The notes: generated by a model from the sequence alone, not told the origin. DNA of 64,000 bases from Hygrophila difformis (GCA_030278955.1 JAOANR010000002.1:29188057-29252056); one strand, 5' to 3'; counted from the first letter of the stretch, positions 23,371 through 35,202 are shown. Translations and numbers: made by a program.

Positions 23371-26300
23371 ATGGCCGCCTCTATCACCGATCCTATCCCT
23401 GTTGCCACTATGATTCATATGGTGACCATCAAACTTTCCTCTTCAAACTATCTTCTCTGGAAGAGACAGGTTATCCCCATGCTCACTGCATTTGATCTAC
23501 TCAGCTATGTCGATGGATCCGTTGAAGTGCCGCCTCGCACTATTACCTCCGGCACCAACGCCCAGGCACCAAATCCGGCCTATGCCCAGTGGCTGTCCAC
23601 AGATCAGCGCCTTCTTGGTATCCTTTTCTCGACGCTCTTTGAAGAAGCTATGGCCGAAGTGGTCGACTGCACGACCTCCTGCCAGGCCTGGACGATGCTT
23701 GAGTCGGCTTTTGTCCACTCCTCTGTCTCTCGCATACAACAGCTTCGTGAGGAGCTTCTTTCCCTTCTCCGTGGTTCTCTATCAGTCAAAGATTATGGCA
23801 CTCGCTTCAAAAGTCTTTGTGATCAATTATCTTCCATTGGCAAACCTGTGGATGAATCGGACAAGAGTCATTGGTTTTTACGTGGTCTTGGCTCTCACTT
23901 TGCCAACTTTGCAGACACCCGTATGTCCATGCATCCGGTTCCCGCCTTCTCCACACTACTTCATCAAGCCATCCAATTTAATTTAATGTCTAAAGCTATG
24001 GATCCATCCGACACCTCCCCACAAATTGCTTTTTCCGCTGCATACTCCGACTCCCAGCAGCCCTCTCGCTCCTCTTCCGCGCAGCCACGCGGCTTTGGCG
24101 GTAATCGTTCTGCCCGTGGACGTGGCGGACGTTCTGGTGGTCGTGGTCCTCCCCGAAAACCTCGCTGTCAACTTTGTCGTGGTGAGCACTATGCCAATCA
24201 GTGTAAGCTCTTCCTTGAGCGTCCCACCTCGGCCAACCTTGCAGAATCGTTCCAGTCCTCGTGCCATGTTTCGCCTCCATCCGATTGGTATCTGGACTCT
24301 GGCGCTTCTGCACATATGACCCCATCTACTTCTGCACTTGACAACATTCATCCATACCATGGTACAGGTGATGTGGTTGTTGGTAATGATCATTCCTTAT
24401 CAATCTCTCATACTGGCTCTACTGTACTCAATCGTGATCTTGGTCTTCTTGATGTTTTGGTGGTACCTCATATCACCAAAAATTTATTATCTATTAGCAA
24501 GCTCACTAATGATTATCCTGTTAATGTGGTTTTCTCTGATAAATCATTTCTCATTCAGAACCGCGACACACAGAAAACCATCGCCCAGGGTCATCTTGAT
24601 CGAGGTCTCTATGTTTTGGAACGTGGCACATCCGCATTTCTTGCTGCTGTCTACTCTAGCCGTTCTCGGGCTAGCTTCGATCTTTGGCACCTTCGTCTGG
24701 GGCATGTCCCATTTGATGTTATTTCTTTGTTAAATAAGTCTGGACATTTGACTCTCACGTCTTTATTGCCTAATCCAAAATTATGTTCCAGTTGTCCGCT
24801 GTCTAAGAGCAAACGACTGAGTTTTTTAATAAATGAAAAACGTGCTACGTCTGTATTAGATTTAATACATTGTGATTTATAGGGTCCTGCGCCTATCACT
24901 ACTGTTGAGGGTTACCGTTACTATGCTCATTTTCTTGATGATCATTCCAGATTTACTTGGATTTTTCCTCTGCGAGCTAAATCTGAATTTTTTGATGTGT
25001 TTGTTAAATTTCACAAATTCGTCTGCAATCAATTTTCTAGCTCAATTAAACAGTTTCAAAGTGATGGAGGCACTGAGTTTACGAACACTCGCCTACGAAA
25101 TTTCTTTGAGTCTCATGGAATTTTTCATCGGATCTCATGTCCTTATACTCCTCAGCAGAATGGTTGTGCGGAGCGCAAACATCGCCATGTTACAGAAATG
25201 GGATTATCTATGCTTTTTCATTCTCATGTTCCGACTGTCTTCTGGTTTGATGCCTTCGCCACTGCTACTCATATTATAAACCGGCTGCCATCATCAGTCT
25301 TGGGTAAAATTTCTCCTTTTCAGATTCTGTATGGCTATGCTCCACACTATCCTAATTTCAAGCCATTCGGCTGTCGTGTTTATCCCTATCTACGGGACTA
25401 TGCGCCACACAAGCTTGCTCCTCGCAGTGTGCCATGTGTTTTCTTGGGTTATTCTACTTCTCACAAGGGTTTTCGGTGCTACGATCCTGTTTCTTCTCGC
25501 GTTTATATTACGCGGCATGCTCAATTTGATGAGTGCTACTTTCCATTCACTGCCTCTGGCAAGGCTGTTCCGTGTAAATCCTTGGATATTTCATCTTTTG
25601 AAGATCTTGCTTTTCGCTCTACTCCACCACCAGCTTCTGCCCAACCATCGCAGCTTGACACATGCCCAGCTCCTTGCGTCTCCTGCCTCCCAGGTTTTGA
25701 TGCATCTCCATCACCACAGATGGTATTGGACCCGGCACTACTAGCAGCGCCAACTCCACCCCTGCAGCCTCCGTCTCCGCCCCAAGAGCCTGAGCCCGTC
25801 TCTCCGCCTGCCTCATCTTCATCACCGACCTCTCCATCCTTGTCACCACCGCTGGTACCGCTCCCACCGCCGGTCATGCTCAACACTCATCCCATGATCA
25901 CTCGAGCCAAGGATGGAATTCATAAGCCACGATATCCTGTCAATATTGCAACCACTCCTCTTCTCCATGCATTACTGTCGTCCTCTTCCGCCAAGGAACC
26001 TCGAGGTTACAAGTCGGCTGCTAAACATCCGCACTGGCTTCTAGCAATGCAAGAAGAGATGGATGCCCTTCATGCAAACCACACCTGGGATCTTGTTCCT
26101 CCTCCTCCAGACACAAATATCGTCGGCTCCAAATGGGTCTTTCGCACTAAGTACAAATCCGATGGCAGTATTGAACGCTATAAGGCTCGCCTTGTTGCCC
26201 AAGGCTTTACTCAGCTCCCAGGGTCCGATTTTCATCACACATTCAGCCCGGTGGTGAAAGCTACAACTGTCCGTGTGGTTCTAGCTCTCTCAGTACACTT

Positions 26301-27558
26301 TGGTTGGCCACTCCATCAATTGGATGTTAAAAACGCCTTTCTAAATGGCTTTCTAACCAAACCTCTCTACATGGCTCAAGCTCCAGGTTTTGTGGATCCT
26401 GCTCATCCCACGCATGTTTGTCGCCTCAAGAAGGCCATCTATGGTCTTCGTCAGGCTCCCCTAGCTTGGTTTCAACGCTTCAATAATTTTTTAACTAGTA
26501 TTGGCTTTCGCCAAAGTCGCTGTGACCCTTCTTTATTTTCTCATCATCGGGGTACTGACGTTATTTTCCTTCTTCTTTATGTGGATGACATTGTTTTGAC
26601 AGGCAACAATCCCTCTCTACTTCGTCAGTTCATTTCTCGGGCCAGCAAAGAATTCTCCCTCAAAGACTTGGGCAAGTTAAACTACTTCTTGGGCTTGGAA
26701 ATCACTCCTCAGACAACTGGTGTTTTTGTCGGCCAATCCAAATATGCTCATGACATTTTGTCTCGAGCTCAGCTTCTTGACTCCAAGCCGGTTGCCACTC
26801 CACTTGTTGCCGGCACTTGTCTTCAGCAGCATGGCAAGCCCTTTGCCGATCCTACTCTCTTCCGTTCCTTGGTTGGAGCTCTTCAATATCTTACAATCAC
26901 CCGGCCTGATCTATCCTACGCCGTTAATCATGTGAGCCAGTTTCTTCAGGCCCCTACGGAAGATCATTTTAATGCAGTCAAGCGCATCCTCCGGTATGTC
27001 AAGGGTACCATTCATCTTGGGCTCTCCTTTACCCCGCACCCTGACTTATCTATCCTTGGATACTCTGATGCGAATTGGGCACGCTGCCCGGATACCCGTC
27101 GGTCTACATATGGCCATTCCATCTTCCTTGGTGGCAATCTCGTCTCTTGGAGTGCCAAGAAACAGCCCACCGTTGCTCGCTCCAGTTGCGAGTCCGAATA
27201 CCGAGCTCTTGCCAAAGCCGCTGAAGAGGTTATTTGGCTCTCCAATCTTCTCACTGATCTTGGCGTTCCATTCAGCCGGCCACCTACACTCTTGTGTGAT
27301 AACAACAGTGCTGTCTTCATTAGTCAAAATCCTATCTCCCACAAGCGTGCTAAGCATATCGACGTTGACTGCCACTTTGTTCGTGACTACGTTTCCACAG
27401 GCCGCCTCGCCACTCAATTCGTGCCATCACACCTTCAACTTGCAGACATCTTCACCAAAAGTCTGTCTCGACCAGCTTTCGAATCTCTTCGTTCCAAGCT
27501 CCGTGTTTGTCTTCATCCCACGCCGAGCTTGAAGGGGGGTGTTAAGATATTCCCTTAA
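23371..27558 (+). pseudogene. Copia gag-pol polyprotein (1395 codons) with one in-frame TAG
   Basis: The ATG at 23371 follows the leader. In order: a gag domain (LSSSNYLLWKRQ, CQAWTMLESAF); a zinc knuckle CQLCRGEHYANQC with only three residues before the His (usual four); protease motif DSGASAHMT (about 24295); a GAG-pre-integrase motif LWHLRLGH; and integrase with D in HCDL, D in QSDGG and E in NGCAERKHR. RT follows with QLDVKNAFLNG and catalytic YVDDIVLTG (about 26580), then RNase H with SDANWA and ARSSCESEYRAL. The TAG at 24880-24882, just after HCDL, is followed at once by the same open frame, so it is a single point mutation, probably of a Trp codon. The stop codon at 27556 lies inside the 3' LTR. 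Confidence 0.9.
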
Positions 27559-27717
27559 ACGTTGTATATACTATCTTTGAATATCTCTTCCATATATTTG
27601 TTGTTAGGATTTGATTCGTTTTCTAAGGGTTGTTGTAATCTCCCTTTGTATTATTTATAGTGGCAATACAATTGGATCACCACACGGTGATATTATTTCC
27701 CTTCTTGCACTCTTTCA
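27540..27717 (+). repeat. Copia 3' LTR (178 bp)
   Basis: Follows the PPT GAAGGGGGG and matches 23143-23320 at all positions I compared. The polyprotein stop is 16 bp inside it. Confidence 0.95.
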
Positions 27718-27793
27718 TTAAATAAAGGAAATATTCACGTATTTCAGGACTTCGCTCTCCCTCTTTTATTCGATGTAATCTAGTATAATTTAT

Positions 27794-28190
27794 TCTTGGG
27801 GAATCGAACCCGCAAGAAAACAGACAATCGCCCTTGGGGAATCGAACCCGCAAGAACTCAAACACACCCTGGGGAATCGAACCCGGAAGGTTTGACACGG
27901 ACATCCTGGGGAATCGAACCCGCAGCAGAACATACAATCGCCCTTGGGGAATCGAACCCGCAAGAACTCAAACACACCCTGGGGAATCGAACCCGCAAGG
28001 TTTGACACGGACATCCTGGGGAATCGAACCCGCAGGAGAACAAACAATCGCTCTTGGGGAATCGAACCCGCAAGAACTCAAACACACCCTGGGAAATCGA
28101 ACCCGCAAGGTTTGACACAGACATCCTGGGGAATCGAACCTGCAGGGACACAGACGCCTTGGGGAATCGAACCCGCAAGGTTTGAACAAG
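27794..28190 (-). repeat. B-box tandem array, 5' LTR copy (11 units)
   Basis: Same unit as 19436-19906. Ten units keep the full GGTTCGATTCC on the sense strand; unit 9 (TGGGAAATCGAACCC) has one change. It has two fewer units than the other LTR, consistent with slippage or unequal exchange after insertion. Confidence 0.85.
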
Positions 28191-29945
28191 TTTCGTAAAT
28201 TTCACAAGTTTCGCAAATATAAGTTTATAAAACGCTTTTTACTCCAAAATTCGTGAAAAATCAGTTTTAATTCCAAAATTTCTGAAAATTGACCACTGAC
28301 TCGGAAACATCGAGATGAACAACTCTCATGTTTAACTTTTTCGATCCGAGATACCGAAACAGGTCAACAACGTCAATTTTCGTCAGACCAAAAATCTGTC
28401 CGCGTTTTCACACAGCAGTTTAAAAGTTTCAAGATCTACCATAGCAAATGAACTCCAAATTTGATGAAATTTTACAGGGACATTCCTAAGAAAATTATCT
28501 ACAACTTTCATGTTCGGCTAAAGATCTAATTTGGCCTAGAACCATAGTAAAAAACGTCAGGAAGTTCGAATCTATGTTCTGTCCAATTTTCAAGATCCGA
28601 TTTTAAACCAGTTCGGTTTGGGGTGGATTTCATATATCAAATCATCACGAAAGATTCTGAAATTTTATGGAGGTATTCATAACGTATAGATCTACAACTC
28701 TTATGTTCAACACCAAGCCTAGATCGGTCTAGATCTAAGGTAGAAATCACCAACAAGTTCGAATAAAGAATCTATCATCGTTTCAAGATCTAAACCACAG
28801 GCAGGTCTGTTCGTGGTCATTTTTGGATATCAAAACACGATGAAAAACTATGAAAATTTTACAGTAGATAGATCTAAGCCTTAGGAATATTTTCCGTGTT
28901 TTAAGTTTTCTCGTTTGAACAGGTTTAAGGGTCCTAAAAATTCGTGCACAGCCGTTGCGCCGTTAAGATTTCATGTTGACAGATTTTTACGTTCTTGGTT
29001 TAAATCGTTAGATCGGGTGTATTCTAAATTCTCCCAAAACCATAGTAAGGTTAACTTACAGATTGTTGAGCGTCCGGGATCGTCGATTCGGAGGCGTGGC
29101 TTCCAGTCCTCCGTTTATCCTCTCCGTTTGTCGGGTTCTTCGCTCTCGATCCGGATCGGGGGTTTAGAATAGAAAAAGGATGAGGTTAGGCTTCGTTTTC
29201 GAATCAAGAATGTATAGAGGAATAGATCGGATCTTACCAAGGCGATAGAAGACCCCAAATTCGTCCAAGTCAGTCCCTCCTCTCGGTCTTGTGCCTCCGA
29301 CGACTCCAGGATTAGGGTTTCGACGTATAGAGAGATTTCGTAGGGTTTCAAACGTATTTGGAGCTCTTAGGAGGTCTTATTTATAGATAACTAAGACCTA
29401 GGGCGTCCAAGATCTGACTCTAAGAGTCTAGAGTCGAAAGATGTTCAACCGAAAGTCGAAAAATCCGGAATCGGGCGAGAAAATCGCGGAACGCCGCGAC
29501 TGCGCTGGTGGCGCGCACTTGGCGCGGGAATCCCCTAAAAAGCGCGCGGACACCGCGCCATCCCGGCCTGGACTTCGGTCTGGTTCGGGTCGTGCGATCC
29601 GTCGGGCATTTCCTTCTCTCTTTCGGACTTCTATCCCTCTATGTTCTCGGATTCGGATTCCCGGGGTATCTTCGGGCTCCGATTTCCTATCTTAATTTTA
29701 TTCGGACCTAAATTTATATTTGGACTCAAGTTATTGAGTCTATCGGTGTCGGGTCCCCGTGTAACCATTTATTCAATCAAATTGCCTTCTGATTCCCGGG
29801 TTCTCGGAACTTTGATTCCTTTTTAATTTAAATTCCATTTCTCATCTTTTATGATTCTTTATCCATTTATCATGTTTATTATATTTATTTATTTATTTAT
29901 TGTATTTATTTATTTATTTATGTTGTAAAATTCTCGGATATTACA

Positions 29946-30122
29946 CTAACCTTGAGGAATTTGATACTTACAGGATAGTTAAAGTTGAAGGTTTTGTTTG
30001 TGCAGATTAGATAATGTTTCAAGAGTACAAAGATAATGTAATTAGCCTAACCTTGAGAAATTGAACACTTACAGGATAGTTAAGATTGAAGGTTTTGTTT
30101 GTGCATATTAGATAATATTTCT
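29946..30122. repeat. Two-copy tandem repeat of about 101 bp at the element B target
   Basis: CTAACCTTGAGGAATTTGAT.. at 29946 recurs at 30047 with a few changes. The left flank of element B (GGAATTAGCGTAAC, ending 18503) matches the sequence before the second copy (ATTAGCCTAACC). This confirms that 18503 and 29946 were adjacent before element B inserted. Confidence 0.7.
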
Positions 30123-31797
30123 CACTTTCATTATACAAATTAGGAATATATAATGAAACCAGAGGCTATAAATACATACAGGGAAGAAAAAAGGGAGACC
30201 TAAATAATTAAACAGCTAGAAAAGTCAATTCAAATGGGTACCAGATTCCCCAAGAATCGGCAAAACCATAATGTATTGAAAATTGCAGCAGATTCACATT
30301 AAACACTGGAGATGGAAGAAGTCGAATTGGAAGGGGGAAAAAGAAAAGGAAAAAAAAGGCTGAAATAAATTCCAAATGAGTTCTGATTCATCGAAGAAAC
30401 CAAACAAATTAAAATTAAACAGACAAAGATTAAATTGTTCTAATGGCAATCAAAACATTATGAGAATCAAAGCAATGAGAGTTGTAGACATTAACAATTT
30501 CGTTTCTGAAAATAAATCACCCATCTAACCGAAAGCAAACTCAAACATAAGCAAAGCACGAATGACAAATGCAAGGTATGTAACGATTGCAAGCTTACAA
30601 TTGGAAATCAAAGGTAAATGGGAAGGTGCCGGCGGACTGCGAAGGGGTGCAGAGGAGCGTCCCGTGTGAAGTTCGATGTTCTGAAGGGCAAAGTGAAAAC
30701 GCACAATCGTGAGTGAAGGGGAAAGTGAACTTTGATATTCTGAAGGCCGTGGAAAATGAAGGGGAGAAGTGTCGAAGGTTTTAGTGTTTGAAATCATACT
30801 GGGCCAGGAGATGAGAGGGGACAAGGAGAGCACTGTTGGCATGTGAGTGTGAGGGCTGTTTAATCCAGACTCACGGGGCCTGTCTACTGGGCCTGTCTTC
30901 GGTGCCTGAAATCAACACTGTTGGCATGTGATTACGGTGAATAAAAGCAAAACTTGGAAATAGTAAAATTAGAATGCTCACAAAAATTCTCTGCAAAGAA
31001 TCACGGGGCCTGGGCAAAGAAAAAGATGATGGCAGTGGAGGGCAGAGAACACGAGAACAAGGTAATTGAAATATACTGAATGAATTTGAACATTATTATG
31101 TTTGTTGTTATCTAGTAGGAATTATTACCGTGTACTTGCCTAGTTCCATTAAAAGTAGTCACTTCTATTCCACACAACATGCAATGCAATTGTTAAACGT
31201 TTTATATCTAAAAATTAATATAAGTAAAAATTATATAAAATGTATATTTTAAAACTATATAATTAGGGGATTTTAACAAAACTACACTTGACTATTTTTC
31301 TGTTTTTATATAAACACAATAAAATTGAGTCAAAATTGTAGCTACTTTTTTTTCTAGAATAATTTAGGTAGTTGGGTTTAGTAGTTAAATTTGTGTGAAC
31401 ATTTTGTGTTTAAGATTATAAAGAATTTTAACTTTAACTTGGTATTATGTAAGTATGAAATTAGAGAAAATATTAAAGTGTGATATTGTTAAAATCGTTA
31501 AATCATATATTTTTATTTTAAAAAAATAATAAAGTTTGTTAATATATATTTAAGACATTTTTTATCTGTAACAATATGGAAATATTAAAAATTAAAGAAA
31601 TGTTAGGGAGTTTGTGTAGAAAAATAAAAGTGCATTGGAATCTAACAAAGTATATCAGCATGTGTGCATATTTTAATTAGCTAGTATACTATTTTGATTG
31701 ATGTAAAAATGGAAAGGGGTCAATTTTTGGGGATACTCCAAAAAAGAATAGTGGTGAAATTTCATGGTATTGAACAGGTGATGAGGAGGGGAATGGC
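30123..31797. other. Helitron spacer with possible captured 5' exon and MITE-like remnant
   Basis: A minus-strand frame from an ATG at 30842 has 105 codons, is Ser/Pro-rich and has a CAATTGTAAGCTT donor-like site near 30597. It may be a captured 5' exon but I recognise no domain. At about 31180-31350 the sequence resembles the Stowaway MITE interior (TATCTAAAAATTAATATAAG, ATTGAGTCAAAATTGTAGC) without intact ends, probably an older MITE remnant. The rest is AT-rich. Confidence 0.4.
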
Positions 31798-31806
31798 TAT
31801 ATATAG
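31798..31806 (+). promoter_or_regulatory. TATA box of double-B3 gene II
   Basis: CTATATATAGG lies about 45 bp before the proposed ATG at 31848, a suitable place for a short 5' UTR. Confidence 0.4.
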
Positions 31807-31981
31807 GGGTGGATTGTATAAAGGTGGGTGTAGTAGATTTGAAAGTAATGGAATTTTATGTTCTTGTTCCGGTGGATTTTCAAAGCCATTTGGTAAGTTC
31901 ATATCATTGCGGTAGTAAAAAAATATATACTATAATTGTATTCTTTGATATTTAATAAGATTTGGGCCTTGTGAAATACTC

Positions 31982-34900
31982 TGTAACACCCGAGAAATTT
32001 AATTCACGATCAAAGGAATGGAATAAATTTCTTGTGGAAGACGTTTATCCTTAAGGAAAGTAGATGGAAATACCCCAACATTAAATTGAGCCCAAAAGAA
32101 AGCGAGGGCGCAACTTCGGGGACGAAGTTGATTCTTAAGGGGGGTAGACTGTAATACCCGGGGTTTTTACAACGCCCAAAGAAACGAAATAAAATTTATT
32201 TCCGAGAAGAAAATAATTTATTACAATAAATTATTGCTCGGAAATGGCGTGACCGATAAATTCAAAGAATTCGAACCCAAATTTTGGTCAAGTCGAAATG
32301 GGATGAAAGAGGGAAATGAAGCTCGAAGATATTCCATGGATTAATCCCAAAGAATTGGAATTAAATTCAAGAAGGAAAAGAATTTTAATTCCAAGAACCC
32401 GTGAAGTCGGAAATAATTTAATTAGATAAATTATTGCACGGGAGCCACAGGACGACGAATTCAAGCCGACGGATTCGAACTCGACGAATTCTTGATTTCA
32501 AATATGAAATTCATTGAAGTCAAAATAAAATTCAGAAAGGAATCGTAACCCTAGAAATGACCCAAAAAGTCGAACCGAAAACGTAGGGGATAGAAACCCG
32601 ATCGAGAAAAGAAGGAAAGACCCGACGGAGCAAGCGAAACGCCGAACCGGCCGGTCCGGCCGGCCCGCGCTGCCCGCGCGCCGCCGCGCGGCCACCGCGC
32701 GGCCAAGGGCGTCGCGACTCCAGGCTGGTCGCGCGTGCTCCGCGCGCACAAAAGCTTGGGTGCGCGCCACCAGCGCGCCAGAGGTGCTGAAAGTGTAAAC
32801 TTTCCTTCCATGGCGATTTTCTTGCCAAAAATCCGACCTCAATCAATGGCAAGTCGATCACAACAATGGGGAAGGGCATAAGATCAGATTTGGGGCGCCC
32901 CTCCCCATAATTCTCAGAAAACCTAACCCTAAACACCTCCAATATTCCTCTCCAAATCGAAACCTCTCCGAACTCACTTTCCGGCAAGTATTCCAGCGAC
33001 GGCAAGGCGAAAGGAACCAAGCCCTGCCCTCTAGACTCTTGGTAAGCTATTGTACAAAGTTTCAATTCGTCCATAGATCTCAGAAACTCATATTCTAACC
33101 CTTTTTCCTTACCACGATTTCCCGTCGGAAAACGAACAAAAAGCGATCGGAGAAGTTGGTCGTTCGTCGTGACCCTAGGACGTCCGGAAACCCAATCTAG
33201 CAACCCTATCATCATTCTAAGTAAGTTAAAACCTTACTCACAAATTTTCGTGGTTGTTTGTTGTTTAAATCTCGAGATATAGGCTTGTAACAAAAATCGG
33301 TTTTCAAAAACCCTATTTTCGTCCAATTTTAAAGACTCGCCAAAAACTCAACCTTCGGGAATTCAAACCGAAAACTTTTCAACATAAAAGTTGTTCCTAA
33401 CACCTTTATCTATCTTGTGTCCAAATTTCAGCCGTTGACATTAAGTTTTGCTATCCCAATTTTCGCCATGAACTTTCTGTATCAAACCGAACGATTTTAA
33501 TCTGTGACAGATTCCTTCACTCAACTTGATGCATGTTTTTCACCCATTTTTCGAATGATTTAACTTTGCATTCCTAAACAAAAGTTGTAGATAATTGTGT
33601 CTAGATTATGCCTACAAAATTTCACGAATTTTGGTGTTCATTTGATATGTCAAACGGCCAAGTTTTTAGAACTGTTTTGAATTCGTTTTAAGGGCCATGA
33701 GTATGCAGTGAGTTGCACTCGATTTTTGAGTACCAAGAATTCATTATTTCCAAAAACTTAAAACATGAAAGTTGTTCCTTAATGTGTCGTGTAGTTACTG
33801 TAAAAATTTCACATTGATTGGTTTTGAAATGAATTTTTAATCGGCGTTACACGAACCTGTGACGAAAACAGTTTTTAAGACATGAATTATTCTTTGCAAT
33901 AAACTCAAATTTCAACTCACTTCGGAACCTTATTTCCAAAAACTTAAAACATGAAAGTTGTTCGTGTGTGTATTTTTGAATTACTGGCCAAGTTTCAGAA
34001 TTTTTGGAGGAAAAACGAATTTTAAATTAAGAAAGGCGTGAACTGCCTCGAATAGGATTTTTCGAACTTGAGAAAACTCGAACTATGAAAACGCGATATC
34101 GATCATTTGATAACTTTGAAATACGAACTTTCGAAAAATCCCGTTCACTAGGCTGAGCCGATCTTCATACTATCATTATCTTTGAGACTGCCTCGTTAGT
34201 GGTCTCCATTATTTGGACTGCCTCGTTAGTGGTCCTACGATTGAGATTGCCTCGTTAGTGGTCTCCTTTATATGCCAAAACGGCAGTTGTGCACATGGCC
34301 TGCCAAATCGGCAGTGGGAAATACACGGCCTGCCCGAGTGGCAGTGAAACCGTTTGAAAAGCCTGTCAAACGACAGTTGATATACATGCCTGTCAAATTG
34401 ACGGTAGATACACATGGCTAGCCAAAACGGCAGTCAATACTGATATGGCTGCGGCCGCCGATTCACCGGCTAACTGATTATGATTTTTGAGATTGCCTCG
34501 TTAGTGATCTCCCTTGTGTGGTGTCCTCTTCTTAGTTTACGGGATGAAATATAAAAGACTTGTGTGAGTGTTTATTTACGCTTAAATCGTATTTACTATG
34601 TTTTTAAATTATGTATTCAAATTACGCGTCTGAAATTATGCTTTAAATTATGCTTTTAAATTAAGTCCTTAAATTATGTATTCTCGTCTTGAATAAATTA
34701 ATCATGCTTTTCCGCTGCAAGTAAACTATGAATTTTAAATTAATTTCGTAACGCATGAAAAGTGTAATTTCAATTAAACACATGTAACCCCTTAAATTGT
34801 TAGTTAGGGATTAACTTACTCAGTATTTTATATACTGATAAAACCCGTTGTTCATTTTTCCATTACAGAGTACGGAGCATGATCATGCATCGGGGGATTA

Positions 34901-35183
34901 CTTTGGGCATTTAATTATTTGTTTTACATGATGTGCATACGGGCTTGTTAACCCGAGTTTTGGCCATGTCGGCCCTGTATTTTAATTTCCGCTGCAACTT
35001 ATTATTTTTATCATGTATGGATGATATTACATTATTATTTTTAAGTAATTCCGGACTTGCTTTTAAACAATTTTCCAATGCTCATAGCCTTGCATCTCTT
35101 TAGCAAGCTCGGAGAAACCGTGTCTAGCTAGGGAGGTGCGGCGGTGACACCTCGGCCTGGGTTATCAAATCCGGGGTGTTACA
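31982..35183 (+). repeat. Element C 5' LTR (3202 bp)
   Basis: Runs TGTAACACCCGAG to GGGGTGTTACA. Unusually, its first 168 bp contain a second hairpin/PPT module (CAACTTCG-GGGA-CGAAGTTG, TTAAGGGGGGTAGAC) followed by a second LTR-type start TGTAATACCCGGGG at 32150. It has a GC-rich block (about 32640-32790), donor AAGTAAGTT (33221), a hairpin array (34160-34515), the hairpin CAGTAT/ATACTG (34821-34837) and acceptor ATTACAG (ends 34868). Confidence 0.95.
34160..34515 (+). repeat. Array of about ten short hairpins with compensatory changes (5' LTR copy)
   Basis: Four units share the loop TGCCTCGTTAGTG with stems GAGAC/GTCTC, GGAC/GTCC, GAGAT/GTCTC and GAGAT/ATCTC. Six further units are small hairpins: TGCC-AAAAC-GGCA (34273), CTGCC-AAATC-GGCAG (34300), CTGCC-CGAGT-GGCAG (34330), CTGTC-AAAC-GACAG (34363), CTGTC-AAATT-GACGG (34390) and GCC-AAAAC-GGC (34421). 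GGCTGCGGCCGCCGATTCAC follows near 34446. Stems change on both sides together, pointing to selection on structure. Confidence 0.7.
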
Positions 35184-35186
35184 GAG

Positions 35187-35202
35187 TGGTATCAGAGCCC
35201 GG
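35187..35202 (+). other. Element C primer binding site
   Basis: TGGTATCAGAGCCCGG three bases after the 5' LTR end; same tRNA type as in elements A, B and E. Confidence 0.85.

Larger units (their letters stand above)
23143..27717 (+). mobile_element. Ty1/copia retrotransposon, recent, 4575 bp
   Basis: The terminal 178-bp LTRs (23143-23320 and 27540-27717) appear identical base for base. The flanking target duplication is TTAAA (23138-23142 and 27718-27722). The PBS TGGTATCAGC starts directly at 23321, and the PPT GAAGGGGGG ends at 27539. A single long gag-pol frame fills the interior, broken by one amber codon. The identical LTRs and perfect duplication mark it as one of the youngest insertions in the window. 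Confidence 0.95.
18504..29945 (-). mobile_element. Element B: LTR retrotransposon with giant LTRs and a minimal non-coding interior
   Basis: Reverse orientation. The 3' LTR is 18504-21672, the interior 21673-22540 (868 bp) and the 5' LTR 22541-29945. The 5' LTR is interrupted by a copia element; without it that LTR is about 2.8 kb. Flanking pentamers are GTAAC (18499-18503) and CTAAC (29946-29950), a 5-bp duplication with one change. Both LTRs begin TGTAATA(C/T)CCGAG on the sense strand. A PBS (22523-22538) and PPT (21673-21690) are present, but there is no gag or pol, so all proteins must come in trans. The LTR length difference is explained by a MITE and two extra tandem-repeat units in the 3' LTR plus small indels. 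Confidence 0.85.
22541..29945 (-). repeat. Element B 5' LTR, split by a copia insertion
   Basis: The LTR parts are 22541-23142 and 27718-29945; 23143-27717 is a copia element. It matches 18504-21672 throughout apart from the MITE, two tandem units and scattered substitutions. It carries the hairpin CAGCAC/GTGCTG at 22925-22939. Confidence 0.9.

Noticed and set aside
24880..24882. Programmed stop-codon readthrough in the copia polyprotein
   Set aside because: The TAG lies just inside the integrase domain, not at a gag-pol boundary, so a point mutation is the simpler reading.
31694..31915. A 73-codon ORF as the first exon of B3 gene II
   Set aside because: Its frame joins exon 2 in the wrong phase. 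The overlapping 15-codon frame starting at 31848 matches the first exon of B3 gene I in length and phase.
32532..33215. A 227-codon antisense ORF in the element C LTR (also 37609-38292)
   Set aside because: It lies antisense in the GC-rich LTR block and shows no domain. Related LTRs have similar short antisense frames only because the DNA is conserved and GC-rich.
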